The notes under the pieces are model-generated. The model searched no databases and was not told where the DNA came from. It saw nothing but the letters and a program-made list of their open reading frames with translations. A stretch of 64,000 nt of DNA from Sphingorhabdus sp. YGSMI21. Its GTDB lineage: Bacteria > Pseudomonadota > Alphaproteobacteria > Sphingomonadales > Sphingomonadaceae. The position numbers and the translations under genes are program-made. Shown in pieces: positions 37,101 through 46,883 of this stretch. The stretch spans positions 1,689,001-1,753,000 of the forward strand of contig NZ_CP022548.1 of assembly GCF_002776575.1 (NCBI RefSeq). Direction: 5' to 3'. Within the stretch, counting starts at the first letter, position 1. Each line of letters begins with the position of its first letter.

Positions 37101-37375
37101 CTAAAAATACCGTTCCTCGACGATCTTGCTGTCGCGGACGGTGTAGATGGCGATCTCGGAAAAGGGTGCGCACTCTCCGGTTGCTCGGCGCCTGATCAGC
37201 ATATCGATAAACAGGGCAAAGCGGTTCCCTGTGATGAACGGGCTATCCATGCTGAGTTCTTCCATCGCGCTGTGGCTCAGCCAACTGGTCAGCTTGTGAT
37301 GAGCTGCATCGAACCCCGCAGTTCTCGCCGGACCAGTGCCGAAAAATCACGTGCGAGATCATGGACACCGCTCAT
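37101..37375 (-). pseudogene. SnoaL/NTF2-like protein, frameshifted
   Basis: On the minus strand the ATG at 37375 opens MSGVHDLARDFSALVRRELR. Homology then continues in another frame as FDAAHHKLTSWLSHSAMEEL, then ENRF-like TGNRFALFIDMLIRR and a classic C-terminus, EIAIYTVRDSKIVEERYF, with stop TAG at 37101-37103. The total span is 275 nt, not a multiple of three, which agrees with one frameshift near 37310. The intact protein would be a ~90-residue cone-fold cyclase/isomerase-like protein. Confidence 0.7.
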
Positions 37376-37490
37376 ATCGTCCGGTTCCTGTGTTCGCGAT
37401 AAGAGGGAAAATCCGGCGGAAAGCGGGTCGCAATAAACTATCCGCCGGACGCAACGCCTGCGCGCGCTGTTCGATAGGCCTAAGGTCGGC

Positions 37491-37943
37491 CTATCGAATC
37501 TTATATTCGCGAAGCAACATGCTGCTTTTTACGGTCCGGTATTCCGCGCGATTGCCGGATTCTGCAATTTGCTGCTCAGCGGTCTTTTTGGCCCATGCAT
37601 CATAAGCCGCGTCACGCCGTTCGGATTCTGCAGCATCGGGCAAGCTGGAAAAAATTCTCATGATATAGATATTGGGTTCACCGTCACGAGGGTGAGCGTT
37701 GACGTAGATTTTATAATCGTTGAGCCAGCCTTGAGATTTGGCGAACTCAGCATTTTTCTTCCATTCTGTGGCGAGCCATTGCGCGTATTTATAAACCCCA
37801 CCATCTTTGACATATATGCCACTGACTTCGGAAAATTCTCCGGCGACCAACGGGAATTCCTGCGCCGTTGCGACCGTTGGCAGGGCCATCGGAGTTGTCA
37901 CCAGCATCGCAGTCGCGATCATCATCTTCTTGGTCAGTTTCAT
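37491..37943 (-). CDS. Secreted hypothetical protein
   Basis: A 150-residue protein with a signal peptide (KLTKKMMIATAMLVTTPMAL, cleavage near ATAQ). The mature part has FPLVAGEFSEVSGIYVKDGG and WATEW-like aromatic residues, then a charged helical C-terminus (SERRDAAYDAWAKKTAEQQI). AGGAGA is spaced better for the ATG at 37943 than for 37949. It lies 180 nt from the start side of the regulator gene's 3' end, on the same strand. Unknown function. Confidence 0.68.
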   Translation of the reverse strand: MKLTKKMMIATAMLVTTPMALPTVATAQEFPLVAGEFSEVSGIYVKDGGVYKYAQWLATEWKKNAEFAKSQGWLNDYKIYVNAHPRDGEPNIYIMRIFSSLPDAAESERRDAAYDAWAKKTAEQQIAESGNRAEYRTVKSSMLLREYKIR

Positions 37944-38123
37944 CACCATTCTCCTGTTTTGGTTTGATTGAAACTACAGGCAAAGCTATCCCATTGACGG
38001 CAGCCGAGGTTTTCCGGGCCAGTTCAAATAGTCTAACTTGTGTGCAATTTCAGTGCGGTGTTGATGGGCTAGGATGTAACATCCGGTCAACGGCACTACC
38101 GTCAAAAAAGCGTCAATAATGGC

Positions 38124-40265
38124 TTAGATTATGGTTGAAGGCTTCGGCAGCAAATCTGGCCAGCCATATTTTTCCCATGCTGCAACCATCCCGATCCGTT
38201 CGACGAAATCCATGAAATCGGGATGCAGTCGGACCCGGTTTATGGGCTCCGCATTGGTCCAGAGCGACATGAAGGCGAAAAAATTGGCGGTGGTAATCTG
38301 TGTGCCGAGAGTTTTGAAAACCATCGGCGCCTCGCCCATCCAAATGGCGGGGAGAACGATCGTCGAGTCACAGGGATCGTGCAGGGTGGCGTGGAGCATC
38401 TCCAACACCATGCAATAATTTTTGCGGTCTTGGTCTTTCCCGCTCCAAAGCCCCTTCGCAGCCATCAACCAATAGGCATCCATAGCATCGGGGTTGAGCG
38501 GCGCACTGCCAGCTGGCGGGTATATCACGGTGTTCATCAGCTTCTTTGTTAGCTGATAGGTTTCGATCGCAGCCTCTCTGTCGCCCGATACCGCCAATGC
38601 TGCCGCGAGCCACAGAGATGGAAACCCCAGGTCCACCATCCTCTGTCCCGCTTCTACAGCTGCCTCGATATTGCCGAGATTGAGATGCACACCGGAAAGT
38701 ATGGCGTAATTCCGCCCGTTCACCGGATCCTGATCTATGCTGGCTTCAATATAGGGCAAGGCGTCCCGGGAACGCCCACAATAGAGCAGAAAGGAGCCAA
38801 CCCGGTTCAAAACATCGGGATTATTGGGTTCCAGTCGATAGGCTTCAAATGCCAGATCCAGTGCCCCGATAATGTCATTTTGCGTCCATGCGTAAAAGGC
38901 GAGTACGATACGGGCATGTGCCTGTTGCGGCGATAGACAGAGAGCTTTTTTCGCATATCCCGCTGCTTTTTCGCATCGCTCCAATCTGTCCAGACAGGGA
39001 GTGAAGACGGTCATGTTGATTTCAGCTTCAGCCAGAGCGGTCCAGCATTCCGCGAATTCGGGGTCGATCTCCAGTGCCTTTTCCAGAAGTTCGATGGCCG
39101 TCGGCAGCACTCCATCACCGATAGCCCTGATAGTTAGCGCCCGGCCTTGCAGGTAAAGCCCATAAGCTTTCCTATCGCTGGTCAGCTTGCGGGGTTGGGA
39201 TGCATGTTCTGTCAATTTCAGCGCATCACTCAGCCCGTTTGTTATGGCCTGTACAACCTCGGCCCGTGCGGCGAACATGTCGTCCAGACTTCCATCATAG
39301 CAGTAGGCCCATGATTCAAAACCGCTCTCCGCGTCAACCAGGCTAACCGCAACACGAACCTGTTCTCCCTGACGGTAAATCGTACCTTCCAAAAGATGTG
39401 ATACGTTAAGGGTATCTGCAATCTTTGATGGTGGTTTGTCAGAATCTTTAAATTGGAAGGATGACGTCCGACCAGCAACAAGAAGCTGTGGCACCTGCCC
39501 GAGACTTGTGATCAGTTCGTCGACGACACCATCGGCAAAAAATCCGTGATCGGCAGGATCGGCGATTGATTTGAACGGAAGCACTGCAATCCTGACTTTG
39601 CCTTGTTTCCTGTCCGCTATGGTTTGGGCGGGGGGATGTCGCACCGACCAAAGACTGGATAATCTGGCATATTCAGAGAGATTATCACCTTTTTCCAATG
39701 CTGATAGCGCGACAGAGACCGCGCTTTGCAGGCGCTGTTCCGCTTGCTGGCGATGCACGGAAAGCCAATCGTCAAATGCCTCGCCGTAATTCATCTGATC
39801 CAGTAAAGGTATGGCACCGATGGAAACCAGCCTTTCGGTTGCTTCAAGATATTTACCTTCCGTGAGCAAATCATGCAGATCAGACAGGTCTGTTCTGACG
39901 GCACCTGCTTTCAAGCCAATACGGGATCGTGAAATGTCCAAAAGGTCGCAATCCGCCGCCGCGAGTAATTTCCCCAGATCTGACAAACATTGCCGCAAAC
40001 TGGCTTTTGCCTGTGCTTCAAACCGGCCGGGCCATAAAAGCCTGCTCAAATGATCGCGATCAATAGGCTCATCCGGTGCCAAACATAACATTGCCAGCAT
40101 AGCACGTGCGCGACGATTTGAGATAAGCACTTCCGCGCCGTCTTTCATGATAAGCTGGAATGGCCCAAAAAGCGCCGCCTGTGCACACCCGCTGGATTCA
40201 GTGAGATTATCTTGCTGCTCTGAAGAATCCAAAAAGGCCGCCCCCCAACCACCATAGGGAAACAT
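38124..40265 (-). CDS. SARP/BTAD-type regulator with TolB-like and TPR domains
   Basis: A 713-residue protein. Residues about 30-110 form a winged helix of the OmpR/SARP type (LFGPFQLIMKDGAEVLISNR, then DRDHLSRLLWPGRFEAQAKA). A bacterial transcriptional activator (BTAD) helical region follows (about 115-200). Residues about 225-350 match the TolB-like domain seen in adenylate-cyclase-linked regulators (RIAVLPFKSIADPADHGFFA, DGVVDELITSLG). The C-terminal half is a TPR array (repeats around AIELLEKALEIDPEFAECW, DALPYIEASIDQDPVNGRNY). No membrane span is obvious. It probably senses a signal and controls nearby accessory genes. No ribosome site is evident at the ATG, so the start is uncertain. 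Confidence 0.82.
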   Translation of the reverse strand: MFPYGGWGAAFLDSSEQQDNLTESSGCAQAALFGPFQLIMKDGAEVLISNRRARAMLAMLCLAPDEPIDRDHLSRLLWPGRFEAQAKASLRQCLSDLGKLLAAADCDLLDISRSRIGLKAGAVRTDLSDLHDLLTEGKYLEATERLVSIGAIPLLDQMNYGEAFDDWLSVHRQQAEQRLQSAVSVALSALEKGDNLSEYARLSSLWSVRHPPAQTIADRKQGKVRIAVLPFKSIADPADHGFFADGVVDELITSLGQVPQLLVAGRTSSFQFKDSDKPPSKIADTLNVSHLLEGTIYRQGEQVRVAVSLVDAESGFESWAYCYDGSLDDMFAARAEVVQAITNGLSDALKLTEHASQPRKLTSDRKAYGLYLQGRALTIRAIGDGVLPTAIELLEKALEIDPEFAECWTALAEAEINMTVFTPCLDRLERCEKAAGYAKKALCLSPQQAHARIVLAFYAWTQNDIIGALDLAFEAYRLEPNNPDVLNRVGSFLLYCGRSRDALPYIEASIDQDPVNGRNYAILSGVHLNLGNIEAAVEAGQRMVDLGFPSLWLAAALAVSGDREAAIETYQLTKKLMNTVIYPPAGSAPLNPDAMDAYWLMAAKGLWSGKDQDRKNYCMVLEMLHATLHDPCDSTIVLPAIWMGEAPMVFKTLGTQITTANFFAFMSLWTNAEPINRVRLHPDFMDFVERIGMVAAWEKYGWPDLLPKPSTII

Positions 40266-40643
40266 AATGCAAATTGACGTCGGCGCAATCGATTAATCGG
40301 CGGGAGCCTTGACCCACGATGACGGGCTTGTTTCCATGTCCGCTTTTGTGTTCCGGCAGATTTTTACCGCAGCGATCCCCAATATCCGCGATGGGTGGTG
40401 GTTTCCGGACCTCTGCTATTTTCGGTCACCTCCATGAAGCGTTTTGTGCATAAACGGCTGAGAAGCGATCCTTCTCACTCGACCCTTCGCGCGACCAAAA
40501 TCCCCCCTGTTTGCAATATTCCCTTACGGACGAATTTCAGGTTGGTATATCGTGGGCACAGGACCTTGTGTGTCCGGTTTCAGGGAAGCGGCGCGGGCTC
40601 GATAGACGGTTACAGATCACCCTCAGACAAGGTTTTGCGTCAT
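40266..40643. other. Intergenic region, nothing recognised
   Basis: About 378 nt between the regulator start and the moeB stop. No motif-bearing frame, RNA gene or strong terminator was seen. It should hold the promoter of the regulator at its left end. Confidence 0.5.
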
Positions 40644-41423
40644 TCAAGTTGGTGGCGGCGTGCCACAGCTTTTGCAATGCGGGTCCTTGGGCAGGTTGAT
40701 GCTGCGCATGGAGGGCGCGAGGCCGTCGAAAAGCTGGAGTTTTCCGGCGGGGTCCTGGCCGAAGCCGGTGATCACGCGGATCGCTTCCATCGCCGCGAAG
40801 CTGCCCATCAGGCCGACCATTGCGCCGAGAACGCCAACTTCGCTGCAATTGTCGCAATCTTCGGGGTCGAGCGCGTCGCCGACGAAACAGCGGTAGCAGG
40901 GCTTGTCCTCCTCCCAGCCGCGGAACGTGCCGAGCTGTCCCTGGAACTGGCCGATCGCCGCGGAAACCAGCGGGATGCGGTGGGTGACGGACAGATCGGA
41001 GACGAGCAGGCGGGTCTGGTAATTGTCCGTGCCGTCGATAATCGCGTCGAAAGGCGCAAAAAATGCTGCGGCGCCCTCTGCGAAATGCTGCGCGGTAAGT
41101 CTTTGATTTATTGGAAAAACTCTGACGTCCGGGTTGACGCGCTGCGCAGCAACTTCGGCAACTTCAACTTTTGCTTTTCCGACATCATTTTCGGTAAACA
41201 ATACCTGCCGCTGCAGGTTCGATAGCGACACGATATCATCGTCAAAAATGGTCAGCGCGCCAATTCCCGCGGCCGCCAGATATTGAATGGCCGGGCAACC
41301 GATGCCGCCCGCTCCGACGATCAGAATATGCGCGTCGAGAATCTTCTTCTGCCCCGCCCCGCCAATATCCCTGAGCACGATATGGCGGGCATAGCGGTCG
41401 AGCTGTTCGTCCGTAAGGTCCAA
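40644..41423 (-). CDS. moeB: MoeB/ThiF family adenylyltransferase
   Basis: A 259-residue E1-like enzyme that adenylates the C-terminal glycine of a sulfur-carrier protein (MoaD or ThiS), for molybdopterin or thiamine synthesis. The nucleotide loop is ILIVGAGGIGCPAIQYLAAAG. The conserved NLQRQVLF and DGTDNYQTRLLVSD follow. Zinc ligands are two CxxC pairs, CYRC and CKSC near the C-terminus. It is the last gene of a tightly packed operon. MoeB versus ThiF cannot be settled without the rest of the pathway. Confidence 0.88.
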   Translation of the reverse strand: MDLTDEQLDRYARHIVLRDIGGAGQKKILDAHILIVGAGGIGCPAIQYLAAAGIGALTIFDDDIVSLSNLQRQVLFTENDVGKAKVEVAEVAAQRVNPDVRVFPINQRLTAQHFAEGAAAFFAPFDAIIDGTDNYQTRLLVSDLSVTHRIPLVSAAIGQFQGQLGTFRGWEEDKPCYRCFVGDALDPEDCDNCSEVGVLGAMVGLMGSFAAMEAIRVITGFGQDPAGKLQLFDGLAPSMRSINLPKDPHCKSCGTPPPT

Positions 41424-41427
41424 TAGC

Positions 41428-41826
41428 CTACCAGTAGAATTTCAGGACGCTACGGCGCCAGGCGGGCTTCCGGTCTGGTGTCGATTCCATGTTATTCTTG
41501 CCCACCCGGGCAAAATAGCGGGCGACATATTCCTCCAGCGCCGGACACTGGATGGAAATCGGCGTCACCTGGCGAAGGCTCCTCTTGCCATCCACCAAAA
41601 GCAGGACCTCGACGAAATAATTTTCTCCACCGAACAGTTTTTCTGTCGGTGTACAATCCGCTGCCAGTTTTTTCGCGTTCAGCGATTCCTTGTAGCTATA
41701 TTCCGGCTTTCGTCTGAATTCCGCTACCGGCACGGCGCGTAAATCGTCGGGTACCGGCGGGATTCCTGTACTGGTGACCGAACCGGTCTGCAGTGCTGCT
41801 GCGAGAATTAGAGTTGAAATACCCAT
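41428..41826 (-). CDS. Hypothetical protein, TonB-C-like layout, secreted
   Basis: A 132-residue protein with a short N-terminal hydrophobic segment (GISTLILAAALQTG). Two cysteines (DCTP and IQCP) and a C-terminal CPALEEYVARYFARVGKNNM stretch recall small sphingomonad periplasmic proteins related to TonB C-terminal folds. GGAGTG precedes the ATG. It sits 3 nt from dut and 4 nt from moeB, so it belongs to the operon. Function unknown. Confidence 0.62.
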   Translation of the reverse strand: MGISTLILAAALQTGSVTSTGIPPVPDDLRAVPVAEFRRKPEYSYKESLNAKKLAADCTPTEKLFGGENYFVEVLLLVDGKRSLRQVTPISIQCPALEEYVARYFARVGKNNMESTPDRKPAWRRSVLKFYW

Positions 41827-41829
41827 TTT

Positions 41830-42276
41830 CTACACTCCCGTTGATCCAAAACCACCTTCTCCTCGCGCAGTCTCGTCGAGTCGGTCAACCTCTTTGAGAA
41901 TGCCGCGCTGGACAGGTGCGACGACAATCTGGGCGATCCGGTCGCCGCGCTGGACAACGAAGTCCTCCTCGCCGTGGTTGATCAGGATCACTTTCAGCTC
42001 GCCGCGATAGTCGCTGTCGATCGTGCCCGGGGTGTTGGGAATGCTGACCCCTTTTTTTAGCGCCAGTCCGGAACGGGGCCGGACCTGGATTTCATAGCCG
42101 TGAGGAATGGCAAAGGCGAAGCCCGACCCGATAAGGCCCCGCCCGGCCGGCGCGATCGTGAGATCTTCCGCTGCCCTAATATCCATTCCGGCCGAGCCAC
42201 TGGTTTCATAGGACGGCAAGGGAAGGTCGCCAGCGTGGTCCAGACGCTTGACGGCAATATCGACGGGTTCGAACAT
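41830..42276 (-). CDS. dut: dUTP diphosphatase
   Basis: A 148-residue homotrimeric dUTPase, hydrolysing dUTP to dUMP and pyrophosphate. All five motifs are visible: SAGMDIRA (1), [11 protein letters not shown] (3 region), [11 protein letters not shown] (3), [11 protein letters not shown] (4) and the flexible C-terminal [10 protein letters not shown] (5). The length is typical. The start shares one base with the coaBC stop. Confidence 0.95.
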   Translation of the reverse strand: MFEPVDIAVKRLDHAGDLPLPSYETSGSAGMDIRAAEDLTIAPAGRGLIGSGFAFAIPHGYEIQVRPRSGLALKKGVSIPNTPGTIDSDYRGELKVILINHGEEDFVVQRGDRIAQIVVAPVQRGILKEVDRLDETARGEGGFGSTGV

Positions 42277-43541
42277 CAGGCGAGTTCCTCACTGATTTTG
42301 GCTATGAGACGCCGGGCCACTTCCGGCTTCGGCAGGCGTTCCCAGATTTCGGCGCCGGACCGGGTGATGATATGGACACTGTTGTCCGCACCGCCCATCA
42401 CGTCGCCGGACACATCATTGGCGACAATCCAGTCGCAGCCCTTCTTTGCCAGTTTCGCTTCCGCGTGGGATACGATATTCTCGGTTTCGGCGGCAAAGCC
42501 GATAAGCAGGCCTGGGCGTTTTTCATGCTGCGCGAGACCCGCCAATATATCGGGATTTTCGGTCAGTTTGAGCGGTGCGGGCGCAGCCCCTTTTTTCTTG
42601 ATCTTCTGCCCGGACCGGCTGTCGGCGCGCCAGTCGGCGACGGCGGCGACCATGATCGCGACATCGGCGGGCAGGGCGTCCTGGACGGCCTGCTCCATTT
42701 CAAGCGCGGTCTCGACATCGACCCGCATGACGCCCGCAGGTGTGGTGAGATGCACCGGACCCGCAACCAATGTTACCTGCGCTCCGGCTTCGGCGGCCGC
42801 GGCGGCAATGGCAAAGCCCTGACGCCCGGAAGAGCGGTTGGCGATATAGCGGACCGGATCTATCGGCTCATGGGTCGGGCCGGCGGTTATCAGCACATGC
42901 TTGCCGCGCAATGGGCGGTGCCGGTCGGGGGCAAAGGCAGGCTGGCCGTCGAGCGGATTGTGACCCAGTTCGGTGGATTGCGTGCCGATTGCCGTCAGAG
43001 ATGGCGACACGAGCATCGCGCTGATTTCCGCCATGATTGTTTCGGGCTCCGGCAATCGTCCGGGACCATATTCGCCGCAGGCCATGGCGCCTTCATCCGG
43101 TTGTATCACGGTGATCCCGTCGGACCGGAGCTGCTCGATGTTGCGCTGGGTCGCTGCATGTTGCCACATTCGCACATTCATTGCCGGGACTGCCATCACC
43201 GGTGTATCGGTCGCCAGCAACAAGGTCGTCGCCAGATCATCGGCGACCCCACCCGCCATTTTGGCCAGCAGATTGGCCGTGGCCGGACAGACGACGACAA
43301 GATCGGCTTCACGGCTGAGCTGGATATGACCCATTTCCGCTTCGTCCTTCAGACTCCACAGGGTTGTGTGCACTTCATTTTCGGAAAGCGCCGCGAGCGT
43401 CATCGGCGTGACAAATTGCGCTCCCGATTCGGTCAACACGCAGCGGACCGTCATGCCGGATTTCCTGATCAGGCGGATCAGCTCTGCTGCTTTATAGGCG
43501 GCAATGCCGCCGCCGATGATCAGGAGAATATGCTTCGTCAC
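42276..43541 (-). CDS. coaBC: Bifunctional phosphopantothenoylcysteine decarboxylase/synthetase
   Basis: A 421-residue CoA biosynthesis enzyme. The N-terminal flavoprotein domain (CoaC, about 1-185) has [18 protein letters not shown], the [13 protein letters not shown] block and the catalytic cysteine in [12 protein letters not shown]. The C-terminal domain (CoaB, about 200-400) has [20 protein letters not shown], and [12 protein letters not shown], plus the IAKISEEL tail. The stop overlaps the dut start. It follows ubiB by 4 nt. Confidence 0.95.
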   Translation of the reverse strand: MTKHILLIIGGGIAAYKAAELIRLIRKSGMTVRCVLTESGAQFVTPMTLAALSENEVHTTLWSLKDEAEMGHIQLSREADLVVVCPATANLLAKMAGGVADDLATTLLLATDTPVMAVPAMNVRMWQHAATQRNIEQLRSDGITVIQPDEGAMACGEYGPGRLPEPETIMAEISAMLVSPSLTAIGTQSTELGHNPLDGQPAFAPDRHRPLRGKHVLITAGPTHEPIDPVRYIANRSSGRQGFAIAAAAAEAGAQVTLVAGPVHLTTPAGVMRVDVETALEMEQAVQDALPADVAIMVAAVADWRADSRSGQKIKKKGAAPAPLKLTENPDILAGLAQHEKRPGLLIGFAAETENIVSHAEAKLAKKGCDWIVANDVSGDVMGGADNSVHIITRSGAEIWERLPKPEVARRLIAKISEELA

Positions 43542-43545
43542 AAAA

Positions 43546-45099
43546 TCACCCCCACATCCAAACGGCGCCAGCTCCCGCAGCGGCCGCTACCACTACTGTC
43601 AGAGCATAGCGCCAGAATCCGCCGCCCTGGCCATTATTCCGCTTTTCCCAGATCAGCTCGACATCGGCAACCGGCGGCGGCGGCGGTGCGCCGCCCTGGC
43701 GGGGGAGCTGGGCATCAAGCCGGCGGACAATGTCGGGAAGCATCAACAATGTGTCGACGTCCGCATTGATCCGGTCGGCAATCGCGGCTTCGGGCCCCAG
43801 TTCGCCGCGGATCCATTCCTTCACATAGGGGCCGCTGGCATCCCACATATTGATCGTCGGGTTCAAATCGGTGGCAATGCCCTCGACCATGACCATCGTC
43901 TTTTGCAGCAGCAGCAGATGCGGCTGGGTTTCCATATCGAAATCGCGGGTGATGGCGAACAGCCCGTCGAGCATATCGCCGACCGACAGTTCGCTTACCG
44001 GTTTGCCGCGCATCGGCTCGCCGACCGCGCGCAGGGCCGTGGCGAAATCCTCCATACTGTGATGGTCGGGGACATATTGCGCCTCGAAATGGATTTCGGC
44101 GACGCGTTTGTAATTGCCGGTGGTCAGGCCGTAGAGGATTTCTGCCAGCCAGAAGCGGGCTTTCCGGTTGATTCGCCCCATGATGCCGAAATCGATGGCG
44201 ACAATCGTGCCGTCCGCTTTCACAAACAGATTGCCCTGGTGCATGTCGGCATGGAAATAGCCGGCCTCGATTGCCTGTTTCAGGAATGTGTGCACAAGCC
44301 GGCTGGCAATTGCATCCAGATCATGGCCGGCCGCAACCAGACCTTCGCGGTTCGATATCTTTATCCCGTCGACCCAGTCGAGCGTCAGCACGCGGCCTGA
44401 CGTCCGGTCCCAGTCGATGGCCGGTATCTCATATTGATCGACCTGCGCCATATGTTCGGCCAGTTCCGATGCGCTGGCGGCCTCGCGCCGCAGGTCGAGT
44501 TCACGCATTGTCCAGCGCCGGAAATTGGCGATGACCAGTTGCGGTCGCAGGCGCTTGGCTTCACCGCCCAAAGCCTCGAGATGCGCCGCGGCCCATTCGT
44601 AGGTCTCAATATCCTGGGAGAATTTCTTGATGATGCCGGGGCGCAGTACCTTGACCGCGACATCCTTGCCTTCCAGCGTCGTAGCGCGGTGCACCTGCGC
44701 TATCGAGGCGGCGCCTACAGGATCGGGATCAATATGGCTGTACAGCTCGTCGAGGGGCTTGCCGAGGCTGAGTTCAATCTCGTCGCGGATCAGGTCGAAA
44801 GAGACCGGAGGCAGGCTGTCCTGCAATTGCAGCAGATCGCGCGCCGCCGCCTCGCCGATGACATCGGGGCGGGTCGCCAGCGTCTGGCCGAGTTTAATCG
44901 CTGCCGGACCAATGGCCTGCAGGGCGGCCGAATAATTGGGTTCTTTCGGCTGGAACGTACCGATCCGGGCGATGCGAAACAGGCGGCGGACCTGCGGCGG
45001 GGTTGCCTTGTGCTTCTCGAGGTCGCGCAGCGCACCATGTTTGGCGAGCGTGCGGCCCCATTTGAGCAGGCGGAATATATGGGTGCGGGAACTGGTCAT
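43546..45099 (-). CDS. ubiB: UbiB family ubiquinone biosynthesis protein
   Basis: A 517-residue member of the ABC1/ADCK/UbiB atypical kinase family, required for ubiquinone synthesis. The K-x-G-Q motif of the family is present as KLGQTLATRPDVIGEAAARD, followed by the kinase-like core (GAASIAQVHRATTLEGKDVAV, and DMHQGNLFVKADGTIVAIDFG). The C-terminus has a hydrophobic anchor (WRYALTVVVAAAAGAGAVWM). It lies 13 nt after ubiE, a common pairing in this group. Confidence 0.94.
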   Translation of the reverse strand: MTSSRTHIFRLLKWGRTLAKHGALRDLEKHKATPPQVRRLFRIARIGTFQPKEPNYSAALQAIGPAAIKLGQTLATRPDVIGEAAARDLLQLQDSLPPVSFDLIRDEIELSLGKPLDELYSHIDPDPVGAASIAQVHRATTLEGKDVAVKVLRPGIIKKFSQDIETYEWAAAHLEALGGEAKRLRPQLVIANFRRWTMRELDLRREAASASELAEHMAQVDQYEIPAIDWDRTSGRVLTLDWVDGIKISNREGLVAAGHDLDAIASRLVHTFLKQAIEAGYFHADMHQGNLFVKADGTIVAIDFGIMGRINRKARFWLAEILYGLTTGNYKRVAEIHFEAQYVPDHHSMEDFATALRAVGEPMRGKPVSELSVGDMLDGLFAITRDFDMETQPHLLLLQKTMVMVEGIATDLNPTINMWDASGPYVKEWIRGELGPEAAIADRINADVDTLLMLPDIVRRLDAQLPRQGGAPPPPPVADVELIWEKRNNGQGGGFWRYALTVVVAAAAGAGAVWMWG

Positions 45100-45112
45100 C
45101 GCTTATCCGGGT

Positions 45113-45853
45113 TCAGACTTTCCAGCCGCTGTGGATAGCGACCAGCCCGCCCATCATCGGTTCCACCTTGGTCTGGCTAAACCCGGCGGCCTGAATCATC
45201 GCGCGAAACTCTTCCATCGGCGGGAATTTTGCGATCGATTCGGCGAGATAGCGATAGCTGGCCTCGTCATTCGCCAGGACCTTGCCGACTTTGGGCAGGA
45301 TATGGTGGGAATAGGTTTCGTAGACCTTGTCAAAACCGGGCCATCTGGTTTGGGAAAATTCCATGCAATAGAAACGTCCGCCATATTTCAGTACACGGTG
45401 GGCTTCGGCCAGAGCCTTGTCGATATGGGTGACGTTCCGGATGCCGAAGACGATCGTATAGGCATCGAAATGGGCGTCGGGGAAGTTTAGCTCCTCGGCA
45501 TTTTGCTGGCTCCAGACCAGGCGCGTCTCATCCTTCTCGAGCGCCCGTTCGATCCCTTCGGCCAGCATTTCCGCGTTGATGTCGGCAACCGTGATGTCGG
45601 CACCGCTGTCGACCATGCGAAAGGCGATATCGCCGGTGCCGCCGGCCATGTCGAGAATCGTTTCGCCTGCCCGTGGCTTGACGCGGCGAACGAAGCGGTC
45701 TTTCCACAGACGATGGGTTCCCGCGCTCATCGCGTCGTTCATCACATCATAGCGGGACGCGACACTGGAAAATACCGCGCCAACCTTGCCGGTCTTTTCG
45801 CTCTCGTCGACCTCTTCATAGCCGAAGGAGACGGTTTTGCTTTCGATGGCCAT
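45113..45853 (-). CDS. ubiE: Demethylmenaquinone/2-methoxy-6-polyprenyl-benzoquinol methyltransferase
   Basis: A 246-residue SAM-dependent C-methyltransferase of ubiquinone synthesis. The SAM loop is ILDMAGGTGDIAFRM. UbiE/COQ5 signatures are YDVMNDAMSAGTHRLWKDRF near the N-terminus and FGIRNVTHIDKALAEAHRVL in the middle, with GYSQTK-like GFSQTKVEPMMGGLVAIHSG at the end. It heads a six-gene minus-strand operon and is divergent from mutM. Confidence 0.95.
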   Translation of the reverse strand: MAIESKTVSFGYEEVDESEKTGKVGAVFSSVASRYDVMNDAMSAGTHRLWKDRFVRRVKPRAGETILDMAGGTGDIAFRMVDSGADITVADINAEMLAEGIERALEKDETRLVWSQQNAEELNFPDAHFDAYTIVFGIRNVTHIDKALAEAHRVLKYGGRFYCMEFSQTRWPGFDKVYETYSHHILPKVGKVLANDEASYRYLAESIAKFPPMEEFRAMIQAAGFSQTKVEPMMGGLVAIHSGWKV

Positions 45854-45958
45854 TTTTTGTCCGTGCTGATTTTTCTTTGAAATCCCGAGTAGACGAGCCT
45901 TGGCAGCACTGCAATCACTCTATAGCTGCCCTTTGGACCGTAACGGATAAGGACTGCC

Positions 45959-46771
45959 ATGCCAGAACTGCCCGAAGTAGAAACAACCGTGGCTGGATTG
46001 CGTCCGGTGCTCGAGGGGCAGCGCCTCACTCTGGTGGAACCGCGCCGCGCCGATCTGCGCTGGCCGATTCCGGTCGATTTGCGGCAGAGAATGACCGGCG
46101 CGATGGTCATTTCGCTCGGCAGGCGGGCAAAATATGGTTTGATCGAAACCGACCGGGGCGACGTGATGATCTTTCACCTCGGCATGTCGGGGCGCTGGCG
46201 GATTGATCCGGAAGAGATCGAGAAACATGATCATCTGTTGCTGGAAACGGAATCCGGCCACCGGCTGACGCTCAACGATCCGCGCCGATTCGGTTCGCTG
46301 GACATCGTTCGCACCGGTGATCTGGACAGTTACAAGCCTTTTGTGGCGATGGGGCCGGAACCGTTGAGTGAGGATTTTACCGGCGCTTATCTCAAAGCCG
46401 CGACCAGAGACCGCAAGGCCCCGATCAAGCAGCTGTTGCTGGACCAGCGCACGGTCGCGGGACTCGGCAATATCTATGTTTGCGAGGCGCTGCATATGGC
46501 GGGCATATCCCCGGGCCGAAAGGGTGCCGCGATATCGAAGCCACGCTACGAGCGGCTCGTTGCCGCGATAAAACAGGTTTTGATCGCGGCCATCGCGGCT
46601 GGCGGGTCGTCCCTGCGCGATTTCGTGCAACCGGACGGGGAACTGGGCTATTTCGCCAAGGACTGGCGGGTCTACGGCAGGGAAGGAGGGGCCTGTGAAT
46701 GCGGTGCGACAGTGCTGCGCCGAGTCGATAGCGGGCGCTCGACCTTTTACTGCTCGCAATGTCAGAAATAA
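45959..46771 (+). CDS. mutM: Formamidopyrimidine-DNA glycosylase
   Basis: A 270-residue bifunctional glycosylase/AP lyase for 8-oxoguanine and formamidopyrimidines. The N-terminus MPELPEVE supplies the catalytic proline and glutamate. The helix-two-turn-helix (LLLDQRTVAGLGNIYVCEAL) and the C-terminal zinc finger (CECGATVLRR, FYCSQCQ) are intact. Divergent from ubiE with 105 nt between starts. Confidence 0.96.
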   Translation: MPELPEVETTVAGLRPVLEGQRLTLVEPRRADLRWPIPVDLRQRMTGAMVISLGRRAKYGLIETDRGDVMIFHLGMSGRWRIDPEEIEKHDHLLLETESGHRLTLNDPRRFGSLDIVRTGDLDSYKPFVAMGPEPLSEDFTGAYLKAATRDRKAPIKQLLLDQRTVAGLGNIYVCEALHMAGISPGRKGAAISKPRYERLVAAIKQVLIAAIAAGGSSLRDFVQPDGELGYFAKDWRVYGREGGACECGATVLRRVDSGRSTFYCSQCQK

Positions 46772-46787
46772 GCGGCTCACTAAGCTA

Positions 46788-46816
46788 TTGACGAGAATCG
46801 GCTGTCACGCTATTGG
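46788..46816 (+). promoter_or_regulatory. Probable sigma-70 promoter of rpsT
   Basis: TTGACG (46788-46793) and TATTGG (46811-46816) with 17-bp spacing, 68 nt before the rpsT start. The -10 box is imperfect. Confidence 0.45.
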
Positions 46817-46883
46817 CCGCGCTCTTGAGCCGGAAGCTATTCGAAAAGTACCGGCATTTAATTTCAGATTTTGAGGGTTTTTC

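Noticed and set aside
40395..41225. 276-codon + strand frame opposite moeB
   Set aside because: Antisense to moeB, which has its nucleotide and zinc motifs; no ribosome site.
42372..43769. 465-codon + strand frame antisense to coaBC/ubiB
   Set aside because: Lies opposite genes with full family motifs; the protein has Gly/Arg/Asp-rich composition typical of antisense shadows in high-GC DNA.
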